Assembly (NCBI GenBank): GCA_023055505.1
Contig: JALIRH010000001.1
Location: forward strand, 99,293,034-99,357,033
Reading direction: 5' to 3'
Origin: Callipepla californica brunnescens
Taxonomy: Eukaryota; Chordata; Aves; Galliformes; Odontophoridae
Length of the DNA stretch: 64,000 nucleotides
Positions within the stretch are counted from its first letter, which is position 1, and every line of letters begins with the position of its first letter. Below the pieces are notes generated by a model. That model searched no databases, was not told the origin of the DNA, and saw only the letters and a list, made by a program, of their open reading frames with translations. This document shows, piece after piece, positions 1 through 14,700 of the stretch. A program made the translations under genes and the position numbers.

Positions 1-568
1 CGTCCTGAAATATGTCTGTTTGTTGTGTGCATCATCCTGTTTTGTTGCAATATGGAGAAAAATAAGTTTGTTTAGGCAGTCAATTACTGTCTTCTGGATG
101 AGATACAATTATTATGTCAGCTATTCCAATGAGGCTGCAGAAATCATATTAAAAAACTCAGAGAAAGCATCACACTGGATGGTGGCAATTGGTGGTTGTT
201 CCTCTTTAATCTCTAAATCATTTTTCAACAATAGACACAATTTGTTGTCATTTTAGTGTGCCCTTTCTACTCTATTTCTAGATGGCAAGTTTGTATTTGA
301 TTCTACTAGGCAGAATTTGCTCTGTAGGAAATGATTACTATACTAAAGAATTTTAAGACACTGCTTATATTATTACTGTCACTAGTAGAGTCCATACAAA
401 GAGCAGAAGTTTGACACTAAGTGCAGTAAAAAACATAAGATTTTTATTGTTCCCATCTCAGTTAATGTTGAATTATCTAATTATTTATTACTGTTATCTC
501 TTCTATCCTTTCAAATGTTGCAAAGAATAATAATCCTGCCACAAACAGTTAGAAGAATGAGCACCAGA
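1..568. other. Unique AT-rich non-coding DNA
   Basis: No coding exon, RNA gene or recognisable transposon is visible. The one open frame here (78 codons from position 20) has no recognisable domain and no exon context, so I treat it as chance. Confidence 0.6.
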
Positions 569-860
569 TCACAGAATCACAGAACTGTAGTGGTTGGAAG
601 GGACCTCTAGAGATCATCAAGTCCAACTCCTCTGCCAAAGCAGGTTCCCTAGACCAGGTTGCACAGATAGGCATCCAGGCGGGTCTTGAACATGTCCAGA
701 GAAAGGGATTCCACAACCTCTCTGGGCAGCCTGTGCCAGTGCTCTGTCACCTGCACTGTGAAGTTCTTATGTTTATGCAGATCTTCCTATGCTTCAGTTT
801 GTGGCCATTTCCCTTCATCCAATTGCCACACACCACTGAAAAGAAGATTCTGTTTTAGTT
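569..860 (-). mobile_element. CR1 LINE, 3' end fragment
   Basis: On the plus strand it begins with a reversed CR1 tail (acagaatcacagaact) followed by the reverse complement of the conserved CR1 3' region: tggttggaagggacctct, the 'ctctgggcagcctgtgccagtg' block and the 'gtttgtggccatttccctt' block. It is therefore a minus-strand CR1, truncated at its 5' end as most avian copies are. It carries no functional coding sequence; a 68-codon plus-strand frame across it is antisense. It looks moderately diverged. Confidence 0.93.
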
Positions 861-3230
861 TTTTATTCACACTAAGGGTATTTGTCTGGTAACCTGAACA
901 CTTATTTTGATCTTAAGTGAAGAACTGGACAGAAAAACAAAATAAAAAATAAATTAAAAAAAAAAAAAAGATACTTTGGAAAAACTGTATGTTATAAAGA
1001 TATTCCTGCAGCCTTTCTACCTAACTTGATAACTAAAGTATAGATAAGTAGTGAGGTGACATCTCTTCCAGATGGCCATACCAATGGGCTGAATTGCCCT
1101 ACTGGTTCTGTCTATCATTTCCCATTATTACTGGTAGCCTGTAGCTAGGTACACAGAATCAGATGGAATGAAGTTAGCCTTTCCTGCTTGCACTTTCAGT
1201 GTTTTCCTAGGTTGTTGTAAAAATGGCATTTGTGGGTGATTTTTTTAATTCTATGGTTTTAATGATATTTTCCTTGTTAAATAATTTGCATTAATAATCT
1301 TAGAACAATTCTGTACTATAATGCAGTTTCTGACAAAAATAAATAGAATACCCACAATTTCCACAAGAAACTATTAGGCTCAACTAACAGTGATTTCTGA
1401 CCTTCAAGGTACTTTCTTTAGATATAGAAATGTAAAGTAGGATTGCAGCTTTTCCCATCTGTAGTAAACTATTCCATAAATAAACATTTGCTGTTTCTTT
1501 TTTAGCAAAATTACCTTTACTGCTTAGATAGATTTTCCAATATATGGGTCAATCTGTCCTAACCTTTTCTGAAAGAGGATGAGAAATGTTCCCTCTGAAC
1601 AAGATAAGACATACCGTATCTAATGGCACTATTTGCAAACACCAAATAGCAGCAGACTTGAGAACAGCAATATAAAGCTATCAATTAATTTTGTTGTAAC
1701 TGTATGCACCTGTGAACAACTGCTTAATTAAAGAGGCAAACAGAAATCTCTCACAATAATGCTTCAAATTACTTGCATTTATGTGACTCAATTAGTTGGA
1801 GTGGATAAATACAATTGGAAGGCTGCCATGTGGACTTCTGGAAATAAAGAAAAGATAGAACTGCAGAGATACAAAACCAAATGGGATGACTCAGGCAGAT
1901 AAATACAGATAATTCTCAGAGGTTCATAGGCCTATACAAACAGAGAAGATAAAAGAAAAAGATTCTGTGTACATATATATAAATACCTCATTTATGGTCA
2001 CAGAGTTCTACTTTCACAGGCTGTAACAGCCTGTTTCAGCAGCATACTCTTAGGGCTCAAGTTTGCTTTAACTTTTCTATCAGACATGTTCATCCAGTTC
2101 TCTTTGCTTTTAGGGAGTGGCAGAGGCGACTGATGTTTTGGGTGCGCTAGTGTTTCTTGCCTGCTCTCCAAGCTTTCCTTTAGAAAGTCACAGGACTTTC
2201 ATAGTTTCTAACCTATCTGTATTTTTAAACATCACAGATGTGGTTGTCTGTGCGAGGACTTTCATTTGGATCATGAGTGCACTTCTGAAACAAATCTACT
2301 CATGGTTTCTACTTCTGTCTTCTGGTTCCCATCACAATGGAGATCTAGAGCACCTGAACCTGGCTTCCTGAGAACAAAACTAAACTGTAAGTTGTCCTCT
2401 ATAGGCACACTGAGCGAACAGTTGCCCTCAGGGACCACACTAGAGATAGTCCAAAGTGAAAAAAATGTGAGATGTTTATGTCGTGGCCACCAGGTCCTTA
2501 GCATCTCTTAAGAGTGTTCCTCTTGGTTTTCACTGTCTCTTAACGTAGATATAGCCTATGGCATTGAAAATTACATCATACAGAATAGTCCTTGGGTTTC
2601 CTTCTTCCATTTTCATGAACCTGTTTTAAGACAAGATTTAGCCCTGTATATGAGCAAATCCATTACTGAAAATGTCCTTTTCTCATCTTTGTATTTAGCT
2701 CAGTGGTTTTCAGTGTCTGCTGTCAGCCATTGTTTGAGTGGGGCATTTTATTAATACAAAATATTTGACACTGGAAGCTGGTTAAACAAACCATACTTCC
2801 ACTTCTTCTGAGAGAGCTCATCTGCACATAAAAGGGGATCAGAAATGGGACAGACTGAGCTTAAAAATGCTGTACAGTATAGAAGTCAAAATGTGCTTTA
2901 GATATTACTTGTTAATTCTATCTGGAAAATGCAATCACTAATGATTTAAAATTTTTTTTTTTAATTTCTGTTTTTCCTTATCTCCCCTTCCAACATATTC
3001 TCTTCCTTTCCTCAGCCTTGTCTGAGGAAGGAACATGACTGGATGATATACAAAAAATGTAAATGATTATTTCCTGTAGAAACAATGATTAAACCATCTA
3101 CCATTTTTGGACTTATAGTCAACACAGGCATCTTTTTTGTCTGTTTGTATGTTCATTTGTTCATTTGCTCTCTGTAAACTTTCAAGCATTTTGGTTTATA
3201 GCAGACAGGTTTTCAAAATTCAAATATGTA
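861..3230. other. Unique AT-rich non-coding DNA with a short A-rich run
   Basis: No exon or transposon is recognised. An A-rich stretch lies at about 935-969. Small overlapping frames at about 2117-2511 lie on both strands and encode nothing recognisable. The stretch around 1610-1840 has clustered AT-rich homeodomain-like cores (CAATTA, TTAATTAA) and is discussed in the findings as a possible conserved non-coding element. Confidence 0.55.
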
Positions 3231-3730
3231 GGTTTATCCAAAAGTAATGCCTCCTTCATGTTTCCATGGAAACTAGAACAGATATAAAGATTATAATAAT
3301 GCTATTTGATAGAACAAATTCTCAGCTACAAAATGATATTTTTCACTACAGTATTCACCATTTGCTATGTGTTTTTGCCAGCAGTGAAGGAGAGCTTACA
3401 TACCGCACTTGTAACAATCTACACCAGAAGTGACCCACTGTCAGTGTTGCACTACCCACCACCTCACTGCACTCACATTTGCTGTTCTGTCTCCATAAAC
3501 GTTTAGCAAGCATCAGTGGACATCAGTGGGTACCACTTTTTCCACATGGAGTTATACAGTGACACACTCTCATGCACCTCATACGCACAGGTGTCATTTT
3601 GTCAGCCTCTGTTGCCATCAGTCACATAGAGAGAAGGTTCAGCCTCTCTACTGCCATACCACCAACATTTGCCTCTGATGTCACATGCCAGCATAATAAA
3701 ATGGAGGCATTACTTTCAGAGCAGCCCTCA
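3231..3730 (-). mobile_element. Mariner-derived element, degraded (copy 1)
   Basis: About 500 bp, flanked by TA on both sides (3229-3230 and 3731-3732), as expected for Tc1/mariner target-site duplication. The left end carries AAAAGTAATGCCTCC. The right end, reverse-complemented, carries GAAAGTAATGCCTCC, so the termini are inverted repeats. The inside resembles the copies at 27624-28190 and 55012-55572 read in one orientation, which places the transposase-like sense on the minus strand here. It is far shorter than a complete mariner (about 1.3 kb) and full of stops, so it is a non-autonomous or internally deleted copy. The Galluhop-like family name is inferred from the ends. Confidence 0.78.
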
Positions 3731-6700
3731 TACATACACAGCTTTCTCTCAACAGTTTTGAGAAGTTAATACTGAAATGAATTGTATTAAAATATATTTA
3801 CTCATGAGTTTAATAGAATATCTGTCCATGGGAGCGGAATGACTATATACATATTTTGACTGTTTCATTACACCACTCTTAATAACTCTTTTTATTCTCT
3901 CAATTTTTCACTTTTTTTTCCCTTTTTTTTTTTTTGTAACCTGCAGATCATAATAATGGCTTTGTTTTCACAATGTTGTAAAATATCAATGGCTGACCCT
4001 ACTTTTATTTCCCTTTCCCAAAAAGCAAATCATGCAGGTAAAGTTACTGGTTACAAATATATTTGTCAGACAACCTAATCTGGCTATAAAATCTACCTGT
4101 GACCTAGAGGACAAAACTCCTCACACTTCTAATTGAAGGCAACTACCCAGCTGACAGGTAAATATGCTTTTGAGGGCTCTTTTGCTGCTGTGATGACAGT
4201 GTCTTGAGGTTGTTTCCAGATGGAGGGGAGGGAGGTAAAAGTGAGAGTCAGAGAGTGTGACAGTTGTTCATCTATCTTGGAAACACTGAGGACCTTGGAA
4301 ATATGAAATAAATTAGGCTGTGCTTTCATGAACACTTTAATCTAACTTAAGCATGAGGTGCTGCTAAAGGAGATGATCACTACATCCTTCCATCCTCTGC
4401 TGTTTTTTCCCTTGTGCCAAGAGCTGAGGTCATTTGGTTACCTTGTAAGCTAGATCCGTAAAGTGATCCAACAACCAGCCTCCCAAATATTAACACTTAG
4501 CTGCTGGATCAATTTGTTTTGTTTAAATGTTGATTGGAGAGGGAGGTAGGGGGAATATACAGGCAGAGGTTGAGGAAGTTATTACTTTCAGTAGTAGCTT
4601 GGGCTTAGATAATCACAAAGCTCTTGATAAGCCAGTCTTAGTCACTCACAGGGCTGTGAATGCAGCTCTGGTTCAACAGGACTGAGACAGCACTTTATTT
4701 TTCAGGCAATAAGGATGTGGTCCTGTGGTAATACGGAGGCAAGCTCTGACTTTCAGCACTCGCTGCAATACTTATAATACCAATCAAACTGATGCAAACT
4801 GCTTTGCAGTGTCAAAGACATATTGTGATAGCACTGAGCATTTTGAAATAAGGGAGAAAAACAAGCGTATTTTAAATGATCAAGGAGGAAAAATCCCATC
4901 TTTCTCCCTCTCTCTTCTCTGCCCTGAAGAAGTCACTCTAAAGAGTAAGTAAATGAACTGTAAAAGTAGGTGAAATCTTGCTCCTGTCCAAGATTATTTT
5001 GATCATTATTGATTTAATCAAATTAGGCTTGTTTAATAAAAAAAATCTGAAGAGATATTTCTAATCAAAGTACTGTTGCCATAAAAAAAAAAGATGGAGT
5101 ACAATCCCTTAACATCTTATGCATAGTTGATGTCTGTATCTTACTTCTCCATGCTAGCTAAGTATTCCACATCAGAAACAAAGCAGAAAAATACAGGAAT
5201 TATGAAATCTTTGTCTCTATGACATCCATTACTTTCAGTTAGCTTCTCATGATCAGCATGACTGTGAAGACAGAACTGGCATACCATCAGAGCAACCGGT
5301 ACTGAACAGCTGTCTGAATGAACAAAAACCTGTAACAGTTCAGGTGAATGGTAAACTAGAAATGTATTTCTCTGCATTGACTGTAAAGGAAGATAAGTAG
5401 GTGACTACAGTGCAAACCTCTAAAGCTGGATGGCTGAAATCCTGTCATTGACTGCAGAATTTCTTCCTAACAATCATCACAGTCATTTGTAATTCAAAAT
5501 AAAAAAACAAAACAAAACAAAACAAAAAGATAAGAAACAAATCCTTAATGATCATGTTTGAACTCCAAGTTCATGTGGGATTTTGTCCACGATTTCCAAA
5601 TCTACCACAAACAAATTAGAATTTTTGCAAGAATATTAACATATTCCTACTATTTATTAGTTCATTAAATATTCTCACTCTTCTGTCAAAAGTTGATTTT
5701 AAATGGCATGATCATACTGGGGATGGACACACATGAGAGCAAGAAGTGAAATAAAAACACACAAGAGAGACCCCTCTTAATTTTCCCCTCAAGTGCTAAG
5801 TAAAATCAGTTTAAATAGATATGGTAACTATCTTAATTAAGGCAGTTCAGCTGCAACGACATTTTTTTAAGAGAATACTTTGATTCCCTTTTATAAACTA
5901 TTACCTCAACCTAAGTTTTGAATTTGAAAATTGGTTTTGAATGGCAAAATATTGTTTGTTCAATGTTCTGTTTTCAGAATGCTTTTGTGCAACAAAGACA
6001 TTTCACCATTATTCTCAATTTCTTCATCTGAAGAAAAAAAGAAGGAGAAGAACAAACTTTGATGCATTGTCATGCTGTGATGGGATATGTTTTTTGAAGT
6101 CTTTTCATTGCTTTATTGGCCTTTATTATTTAAATTCCTGGTTTATATTTATATGATGAATTGAAGTTTGGGGGGTGCACCCATATTAACTGCAATCCAT
6201 CCAGGACTTTGGAGTTTTCTGCTACCCATATTACTTTTGATTTGTGTGGCAAATCTCCAGGTTTGAAGTTTCATTGCAAGTGCCTGAAATCGGAGTAGGA
6301 TGAGCGTTGTTATTTTCATTGTTTGGAAAACAAAAATGTACCTCTGATAATTTTTGTCTTTGATTACTGCTTCTTCAAAGGATTTAAAACAGAATGAAAG
6401 CCTTTGAAAATTTTAGAGATGAAGAGACATGAGAGTTATTCTGTATGCACCAGATAAACAGATGTCTTAGCTTTCAAACTAAACCCAGAAAATATAATCA
6501 CAAGCTTCATCAGAAACAGATAACAATCTAGGTGCACAGTACTTTACATTTTACTAATGTGCAGTGGGAGAAATAATAATACTACTTCCTTCACTTGTCT
6601 AAATATTTGTTTCAAACTAACAGCTCAAAAAACATGTTGGTAATAGCAAACAAAATATGATAAATTCCTTTGAGGGAAAAATATTCTCAGCATAATGTCA

Positions 6701-8491
6701 TTATAACCACAAGTAAACAGACTTTGAAATGTATTCGCAAATAAGACACTCATAATGCTGAAGGTCTTAAATTGTGAGTTCCCAAATTAATAGGTATCAG
6801 ATGTCATGAGTGCTTTTCATCCTGTATAAGAGTCTCACTGAAAAGTCCCAATAAACTTAAGTTGACGTTTTAATCATTCTCAGGATGGCTACATGACAAG
6901 AACCTAATCTTAATATGGAGAAAAATGCTTCTTTGGAAAAATGTAACACAGTTAAAAAATAGCTGATGATGTGTGTTACTAAGCTAGTTTCTGCAAAATA
7001 ACTTCCGTGATCCCTTGAAGAATGGGCAGCTTTAAATCACCCCCTGAAGATTCATGTATGAAAAAAATGTAGGGTTTCTTGTATCCCTCTTGGTTCCACA
7101 TATGTAGGATGTTAAACTAGTGCATCCACCTGAGCCACATATAATGGGCAGGGTAGCAAAAGTCACTAAACCTGACTAAATTGATCAGAAAAAAGCCAGA
7201 AAGAATTTGAATTTAGTTTAAGGTTTCCTTAAGCTCTATTAAAAGGAACAAAGTGATTACTGTGCTTCCAAAACAAGTTCAAGTACATTACCTCCATTTA
7301 TAAGATGACATACTCCCACAGCAGAAAGTCAATTTACTCTGTAAAATGAAGAGAAGGTATGGACAAAACATAGAGTTGTATTTCTCCAGAAGAAAAGTGA
7401 ATTCAGAAGAGGAAGTACCACAATAGAAATTGTTCTCATTTCCAACAGAAAAGAAAATTATAATGAATAGAGTGTTCATAGAAAACAGAAGAAATTGTGC
7501 CAGAGAAGTGAAGGTTCTTTAAAAACAGGGAAAAGTAGTTAGAAGGTAAAATTTCAGTTCAAAGAGGTGAGAGAAGCAAAGTCATGACTGAAACTGGGAC
7601 AAGACAAAAAAGCAAACCGTAAGTAAAAGGGATTATAAGTGGGAAGACATGGAGTCAAGCAAGATACTGCAAAACATTTTAATGCTATGTATAACTAGTA
7701 TGGAGTATTGAATAGTATGTCAGCTCACTAGTCTTTGAGATTCAGATGCTGCTATTAAGGCATAAAGGTGGGATGAACAGGACTTCAGTACTAATATTTA
7801 AAAGTAGAGGTAATTTGTATTCTGCAAGGCATTAAATAGAAAGATCTGTTAGAGACCAGCCAAAGTATGAGCAATCAAGACATTATAATTAGAATTAACA
7901 CTGCAACCAGTATAATTTTCAGTCTCTCTCTGGTAGCTAATGATGATTCTTGTTCTTCTGTATACACAACTGTATTGGACAGCAGGCAAGTCTTGGAACA
8001 CTGATTACAAGAGTTGGAGTTGGAGAAATCATGAGATCCAGGGAGAATTAAAGTCATTTTAGGCCGAATGTTTGATATGGATTAAATTTGTATTTAAAGG
8101 CAAAGTAGCCTATAAAAAAAACCTACTCTTCCAACGGTTGCTTCATTGAATATCCACATTTCTATTCAGACCCAAGGGAAAACTTCATCTTCATAGCAGC
8201 ACCTACAGCTGCGTCTACACTGCTACGTCTAGGGACTGATCCCTGACTGCTAGCCCAAATGGCAGGGACTGATTCACAGTGATGTTGCTTTTTGTGAGAT
8301 TTTCTGATACTTCTCTGTGTTTTGGTCTTTTTTTTTTTCCTGGAAGGTATCCTTGTGGCTGTTACATAAAATGTTGACCTTCATGCAGGTATTTTCAGTT
8401 TGAAAGGTCTGAAATGGTGTAAGGACTTCTGTTGCTGTATGCAAGATTAATGGTTTTGAAATAATAATTTTAATTTAATGATTTTAAATTC
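3731..8491. other. Unique AT-rich non-coding DNA
   Basis: About 4.8 kb without a recognisable exon, RNA gene or transposon. Open frames of 60-78 codons occur on both strands (for example 4725-4952 plus, 5141-5377 minus, 5941-6156 plus). None shows a domain, signal peptide or splice context that would support a gene. Poly-pyrimidine runs lie near 3908-3935 and a short AAAAC repeat at about 5500-5529. Confidence 0.55.
5500..5529. repeat. (AAAAC)n microsatellite
   Basis: About four to five AAAAC units at the end of an A-rich run. No transposon body is recognised upstream, so it could be a simple repeat or a remnant of an old A-rich tail. Confidence 0.85.
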
Positions 8492-8702
8492 TTTATTGTG
8501 AGAGTGGTGAGACAGTAGAACAGGTTGCCCAGAGAGGCTGTGGATGTTTCCAGCATAGTTCAAGGCCAGGCTGAATGGGATTTTGTACAACCTTGTCTAG
8601 TAGGAGATGTCCCTACCTACATCAGGAGAGCTGGAACTAGATGATATTAAAGGTCTTTTCCAACCAAAACCATTCTATGATTCTATCATTTTATGGTTCT
8701 AT
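8492..8702 (+). mobile_element. CR1 LINE, 3' end fragment
   Basis: It contains the conserved plus-strand CR1 3' blocks in order: 'gaacaggttgcccagagagg', 'caaggccaggctgaatggg', 'ggaactagatgat' and 'cttttccaaccaaaaccatt', and it ends in ctatgattctatc-type tail repeats. Only the last ~210 bp of the element are present, so it is strongly 5'-truncated and non-coding. Confidence 0.94.
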
Positions 8703-11700
8703 ATATAATTTTTTTCTATGTATAGAAATCCTGAGGACAGCGAGCGTTCTTCACAATCCAAAGGCCTTTGAGACAATTGGAGAACTTCCGAGGGATAATG
8801 GATAAAGAACAGAAAAAACATGGTGTGGTCTGAACATTCAGGAACAATCCATTGAATGATTATTCTCAGGTGGGTACCCAGTTTTTATGTTCAATGGAAT
8901 TAGTTACTGTGTAAAATAGTAACAATTTGTGTGAATGATCATTTGTACACATCATTATTGGTACCTTTTTTTTTCTGTAAATTTACATCTTTAGACCAAG
9001 TCTAAATCCTTAGACCAAGTCCTTGATTTACAGTGATGTAGAGTAAGCAAAATTCTATTTACATTCATACTAATGGAGGAAGACAGCTGTTATGAGTCAG
9101 AGCCCTTGTAGATACTACATTTTTTCTGCTATCATGCCTCAGCATATTTAAGAAATATTTGATTCATAAAATAATGCAATTTGTATTGTGTGTAGGCACA
9201 AAACTAAACATTGAAATCCTGTTCATGCTATCATCCTCTATGCTCTTTATGTTCTGATTGTCCTTTCTTCTTGGTATTGGTCTGCTCTGATTTCCTTCTG
9301 ACCCCCCCCTGCAGATCCCACTCTCTGGTTTCCTTTCACAACAACTTAGTCTTGTGTCAGCTGAATACAGAAACAAATACTTGAGAGAGACCTTTTCCAG
9401 TTCTGTAAGTTCTAAAATAACTAATTTTCATTTCAAGATTGGTTTGTTTCATTTGTTTTGGTGTATGTGTTTTGTTTGTTTTTTTTCTGCAAGCAGATCT
9501 TTAGCCTGTATGTGGAAAGAGGAACAATAACAAATAACTATGCATATAAATTCCTATTCATTGAAAATGAAACTATTATAGCAACATAAAAATCAATGTT
9601 TGTCCAATTATTTTCTGCAGGCAGTACAGTACACTGCAACATAGTTTCTCATTAGCTTAAATCATAACCCTTCTTAAATACCATTTTACCAGCTGCTACT
9701 GAATAAAGGGTGAAACAAACAGTTTGTAGTATCAGACATGTAGCTATTTGGCACACATCTTTGCCAACTTTATAACAGCTGTGCATAATGTCTAAAAGCT
9801 AACATCCTCCATGGTTCTTCAGTTCTATTGCAGTTCATCCTTTCCCTCACAAAGTATATCATCTTAGTGGCATTTCTGCTAGTCTAAAATAAACTCTCTT
9901 CCAGAAAAACGCATCATGCATCAGAAGTCATACACTAATTCTTAGAATTTCTTTCTATTCCAATTACGAACAAAAGGTGATCAAACATTCTTACAAGCAC
10001 TCTCAATCTTTTACATAATTCCATAGCAGGACAGTCTATATTTTTATTATTTTTTTATTTATTTACATAAATTTCATTTTTACAGGTGTGAAATAATTTG
10101 CATTAATCGTGGTGTATATTGCCTGTACATGATAGATGTATTCAGAGGTCTGTGAAGATTGGGCCCTCTTGAGTTTCTGAACACTCTGACTCCTGAGGCC
10201 AGCCTCAGTTCTTTCATAGTAGTGGCATCCCAATAGTTTAAGAAAATCTCAGTCATGGAACAAGTTGCAGATTGTTTTCTGTGTGCTACTCACAGATCTA
10301 AACAGTGATTCTTGCTTTGTCCAATGACTTTGTCTTTCTGTTTTTCTTTCCTGATTGTAAATTGAGGGTAATAATAATATTTAGTTTCTCCCAAGGGGTT
10401 GTTTTGGTTTTTATTTTTCCCACTACTGAATTTAAAGCAATAGAATACTGCTATTAGAAAATGTGAGGCTGAGAAGAATAGACTCAGAAGAATTAAGATT
10501 TAGAAAAGTAAAATATTTTGGAACGTAAAGCTAAAGACCAGTGGAGAAGTGGGGAGGAAGAAACCTATAGAAAACAGAGAATAGAGGATGATGAAGGCAT
10601 AAGAAATGCAAAACCCAGAGCAACAGAGGACATTCATTTGCTGAAGAAAGAATGTCAGGCAGAAACATTCTTGTTGTAAAAGATTGGAAAGGAGACCATA
10701 AAGAAAACTGAAAGACATTGAAGAAAGTGTTACTTAATAGAATTGAATGCATTTTACACAATCAAATAAATGAAGAAGAACAGTATTTATACAAACTTTC
10801 ACATTTGATGACTACTGGAATCACAGATTGCTTTACAATAGCAAATTTTGGCACAGCAATCTCTATCTGCTGAGGTTGTGGGTTGAATCTTATCTCTGAT
10901 GAAGCTGAAGCACCAGCTACCAACAGTGGAACTATGATTCTGCTCTCTGAAATTGGGAATTCTCATAAAAAAGACAGTTGTTTAAATTAAACTACATTAA
11001 TTTAGGTGCTCAATATGAAAAACTAAGGGTTTAAATATGCATGAAAAAATACTCAACTTGCAGCATAGTAGATTAAAATCTTGATGGGAGACTATTATTT
11101 TAAAATTATAATCATTTACATAATGCCATATATTTAGACACAGTACTATATGAAACATAAACAAGTTCCTTGCCTTGGAGAGATTTCTTTCTTAATAAGA
11201 AATGACAAACAATTGCAATGCTAATTAAAACAGGTGGAAGAAAAGAATACAGAAATAGCAAAAAAAAACCAACACCCTACTCCCCCAAATATATAGTTGG
11301 CAGAAAAACAAACAATAACAGAAAGCAATAACAAATCAAAAATAAAATTTACAAATCATGTTAGGTTGCCAGCAAGACTACTTGCAAGTGCAAAATTGTG
11401 CTGGAAATCCCTTCATTTTATATAAATTTTTAAGACACCGGTATCTCTGAAATATGTATCATTTGAGATACATGATTATTAAGAAATTAAAAGTTTACCA
11501 ACCCATCTAAGATTACAAGATATATTTTGGAGAACCTCTTTTATTTCTTTCTTGACATAGTCAGTTTTCTGATTCTTTCAAAGCTTATAAGAGCTGATCG
11601 TCATCCAATTAAAATATCACATACTCCATCTTTAGCACTATTTTTCTGTGTAGATACCAAAGATTTCTATGCTTTTAAATTTCAAAATGTTCTCTTTATT

Positions 11701-14700
11701 GAGTATCTTCTTTTAAAGAAGAAATCGGTGGATAGATCCAAAAAATAGAAAATACTCCTTTGCTAGAACCTTGTAAAGTTAGGTTTGTGTTCTGTCCACC
11801 AGATTTGCTGATTACTGTGACTTCAGTTAATGATCAACACTTCTTTACATCCACAGATACTATTCTCTATACTTTTATCTTTATATATTTTTAAATTTTA
11901 TATTTTATAGAATTGCTCAGTAGAACTTTGGAAAGGTAAGCCTCAAAATTAAGTGTTCCTTGGCTGAGCAGGTCTGAAGGACTTCCTGGCTGGCTGCACC
12001 ACAATGGGCAATTTCAGGAGAGATTTTGACTAAGTTGTTCTAAAAAATGTTTCTTGTTTATAATAATTTGCTATAGCATGGCCCTGAATTTTGGAAAAAT
12101 GACCAATATACAATTCCACATCAAAGGCATCTGCTTAATTGCCAGGAAAATTACTTCAATATCTCTCTTCCTGACCTGGAAGACAGGCAGGCATCAGAGG
12201 AAGGAGACTGAAACAGCAAGCTAAATAGCTTGTATGTTACAGATACGGTGGAGAAGGAAAATAGAATGTCATCAGCTGTTTGGGTCAAAGGCTTTCTTCA
12301 AACTTCAAGATTTTTGATGTGGATGGAGTCCAAGCTAGAAAGTAGGTTGAAGATTCAGAATAAAAGGAGATTTTGGTTAAATGAACAGCAGAACCAGTAG
12401 AGTGGAAGAGAAATTAAACCGTTACACACAGGTGAGGTGCTTTTAATGAAAAACTTTCAAATAATTTAACTTGCAGACAAACCGGTTACTGATATATATG
12501 TTTTTGTTAAACTGATCTAAAATGCTTCCTGTATTATACCAAATTACCCTACACTAATCTATACAAGAAAATAGTCGGTCTTTGAAAGACTAACGAATAG
12601 CTTTGAGCGCTGCCTTAACACTCAGTATAAACAGAGCATTCTTAGAAAGTCAGTACACAATTTAAAAACTTCACAGCACATTCAGACTTCACAGAACTGT
12701 ACATAAATACTGCATATATATACACACCATTCTTGATGTCTCAGGATTCTTTCCTTGTACTTAATCATCTGAAACATTAAGCCTCATCTTTTCAGATTTT
12801 CACATGATTGTATTGCCATTTCAATGGCAATCTAGAACAAAATCATATGCAAAATTTTTTTATAACTGCACTTTGAATGTGATCATTATAATGATATAAA
12901 TTGTGCCTTTGCAGTAGGTGAAGGATAATACAAAGAAATAAAAACAGTGAAGAGATTTTGAAGATATAAGTATAGGTTATGTAATATTTCACATCCCACC
13001 CCACCAAAAAAAAAAAAAAGAAGTCCATTTTAGAATACATGAGAGGACAAAGATCATAAAATAGAAAAGTAATTGTGTAGGTCCTCTGTCTCAGAAAAAA
13101 AAAAATCACCTTATTGTCTTCATATTTATCTTCTCAAAACTAAAACTGCTGGATCTAGTAAGAAGTGATGTTACTTATTCCTCAGTCAGAGTACCCTTAC
13201 CTATTACAAATCCAGTTTCCTATTTCCTCTCATGTCTATCTCCGTCAGCATAATTCCTATGCTTGTAATACATTTCTTATTCCTTTGTGTATTATTATCA
13301 ATACCTAACCAGCAGTGCCGTTAAAATAATGAATTACGCTTGGTGTACAATTCTATAATTAAGCAAGCGTATTTCACTGTATCTCCTGCAGGTAAGCCTG
13401 CCCTGTTTGGAAAGATCTGTTGTCTGTGGTCCTAAATGCTATTTGCCATTATGCTCTTAACAGCAGTACTTTCCTGATTGGTTTCTTCAGGGAAGGTGAT
13501 CAACACCATAGGCACGCAGTGCATCTATTTAATGGTTTTTACAGCAAGGTAAAAACATAACAGGTAAGTTGCAAAACAAAGAAGGAAAAAAAGGCCATAT
13601 ATGCTTCATAGTATTATGCTTATATACAGCCCATATTTAACATTTCTGTTTCACTTGTCTTTTTCTGGCTTTTGAAAATTAGCTCTGTCACAGCAGAGGA
13701 ATCTGATTCTGAGAGGAAGCTTTCTTTTACTTTTCATTTTAACATAGTCTTAGAGAACAACTTTTTATTTTGTATTCTAATTAGGCACTCCCAAAGTTCA
13801 AGAATTAGAGAGTTTGCTTCATCTTTAAACAGCTGGGTTCCCAGCTGGGTTTGTGTAATGACTTCACTAATTTCCTTTCTTTTAATGTGTTGTTTCCTAT
13901 TGGTTAAATGCATTGTTTGGAGTTAGAGTTCCTTTGCAAACAGTACAGCTTCCGCTGTTTTAGTTATCCTGCAGTAGATTCTATAGCTCTGATTTACGAG
14001 CTAACCTATTTTATCTAAGTCTGCTTTATGATAATCTGTAATGGTTTTTAAGTTTTCTAGTTTTTCAACTGCTGTTTAGTTTTCAGAGATTTAAAAAAAC
14101 GTTCTTCCAAGATAACATTTGGAGTTAACAGAATGCTTTCATATATAATAAAATATCTTTCGGCTAATTTGCTAGAAGCGTTAGCACCCTCATTGCTAAC
14201 TTTCTGTGTGTGACTTAGAAACTGTATATATTTGTATTCCACAAATACTGTCTTTGTAGTAAGAGAGTTTTGGCGCTTAGGGTTGAGAAAACTCAATGGT
14301 TTAAGCTTCTGAGAAACGTAGCACTGCAAAATTTTAACATTTTCAGCTTGTCCTTAAAATTTCAATTTTTATGAAATTGTATTCTCTATTGTGAGAGACA
14401 TACTGCACTCCATGCCACAACTGGACATGTTAAATATTTTTTGTATCATAACACAGTGCTATAACTTTGCAATGATAACATTTTAAGGGTGTGTATAATT
14501 TTTCTTAACTTTGTAGAAGTCTGTCAAGGCAGAACTGTCTTCTTCTGAAAAGAAGAATGGTTATTTTCCCTTTTGCAATATCAGGATCTACAGCTCGAAT
14601 GCTATCCTAGAAAATACTTCAGAACACTCCTCTGTTTGTTTGTTTGTTTGTTTGTTTTGTTTTGTTTTGTTTGTTTTTGTAACCATGTTAATTAAAGTTA

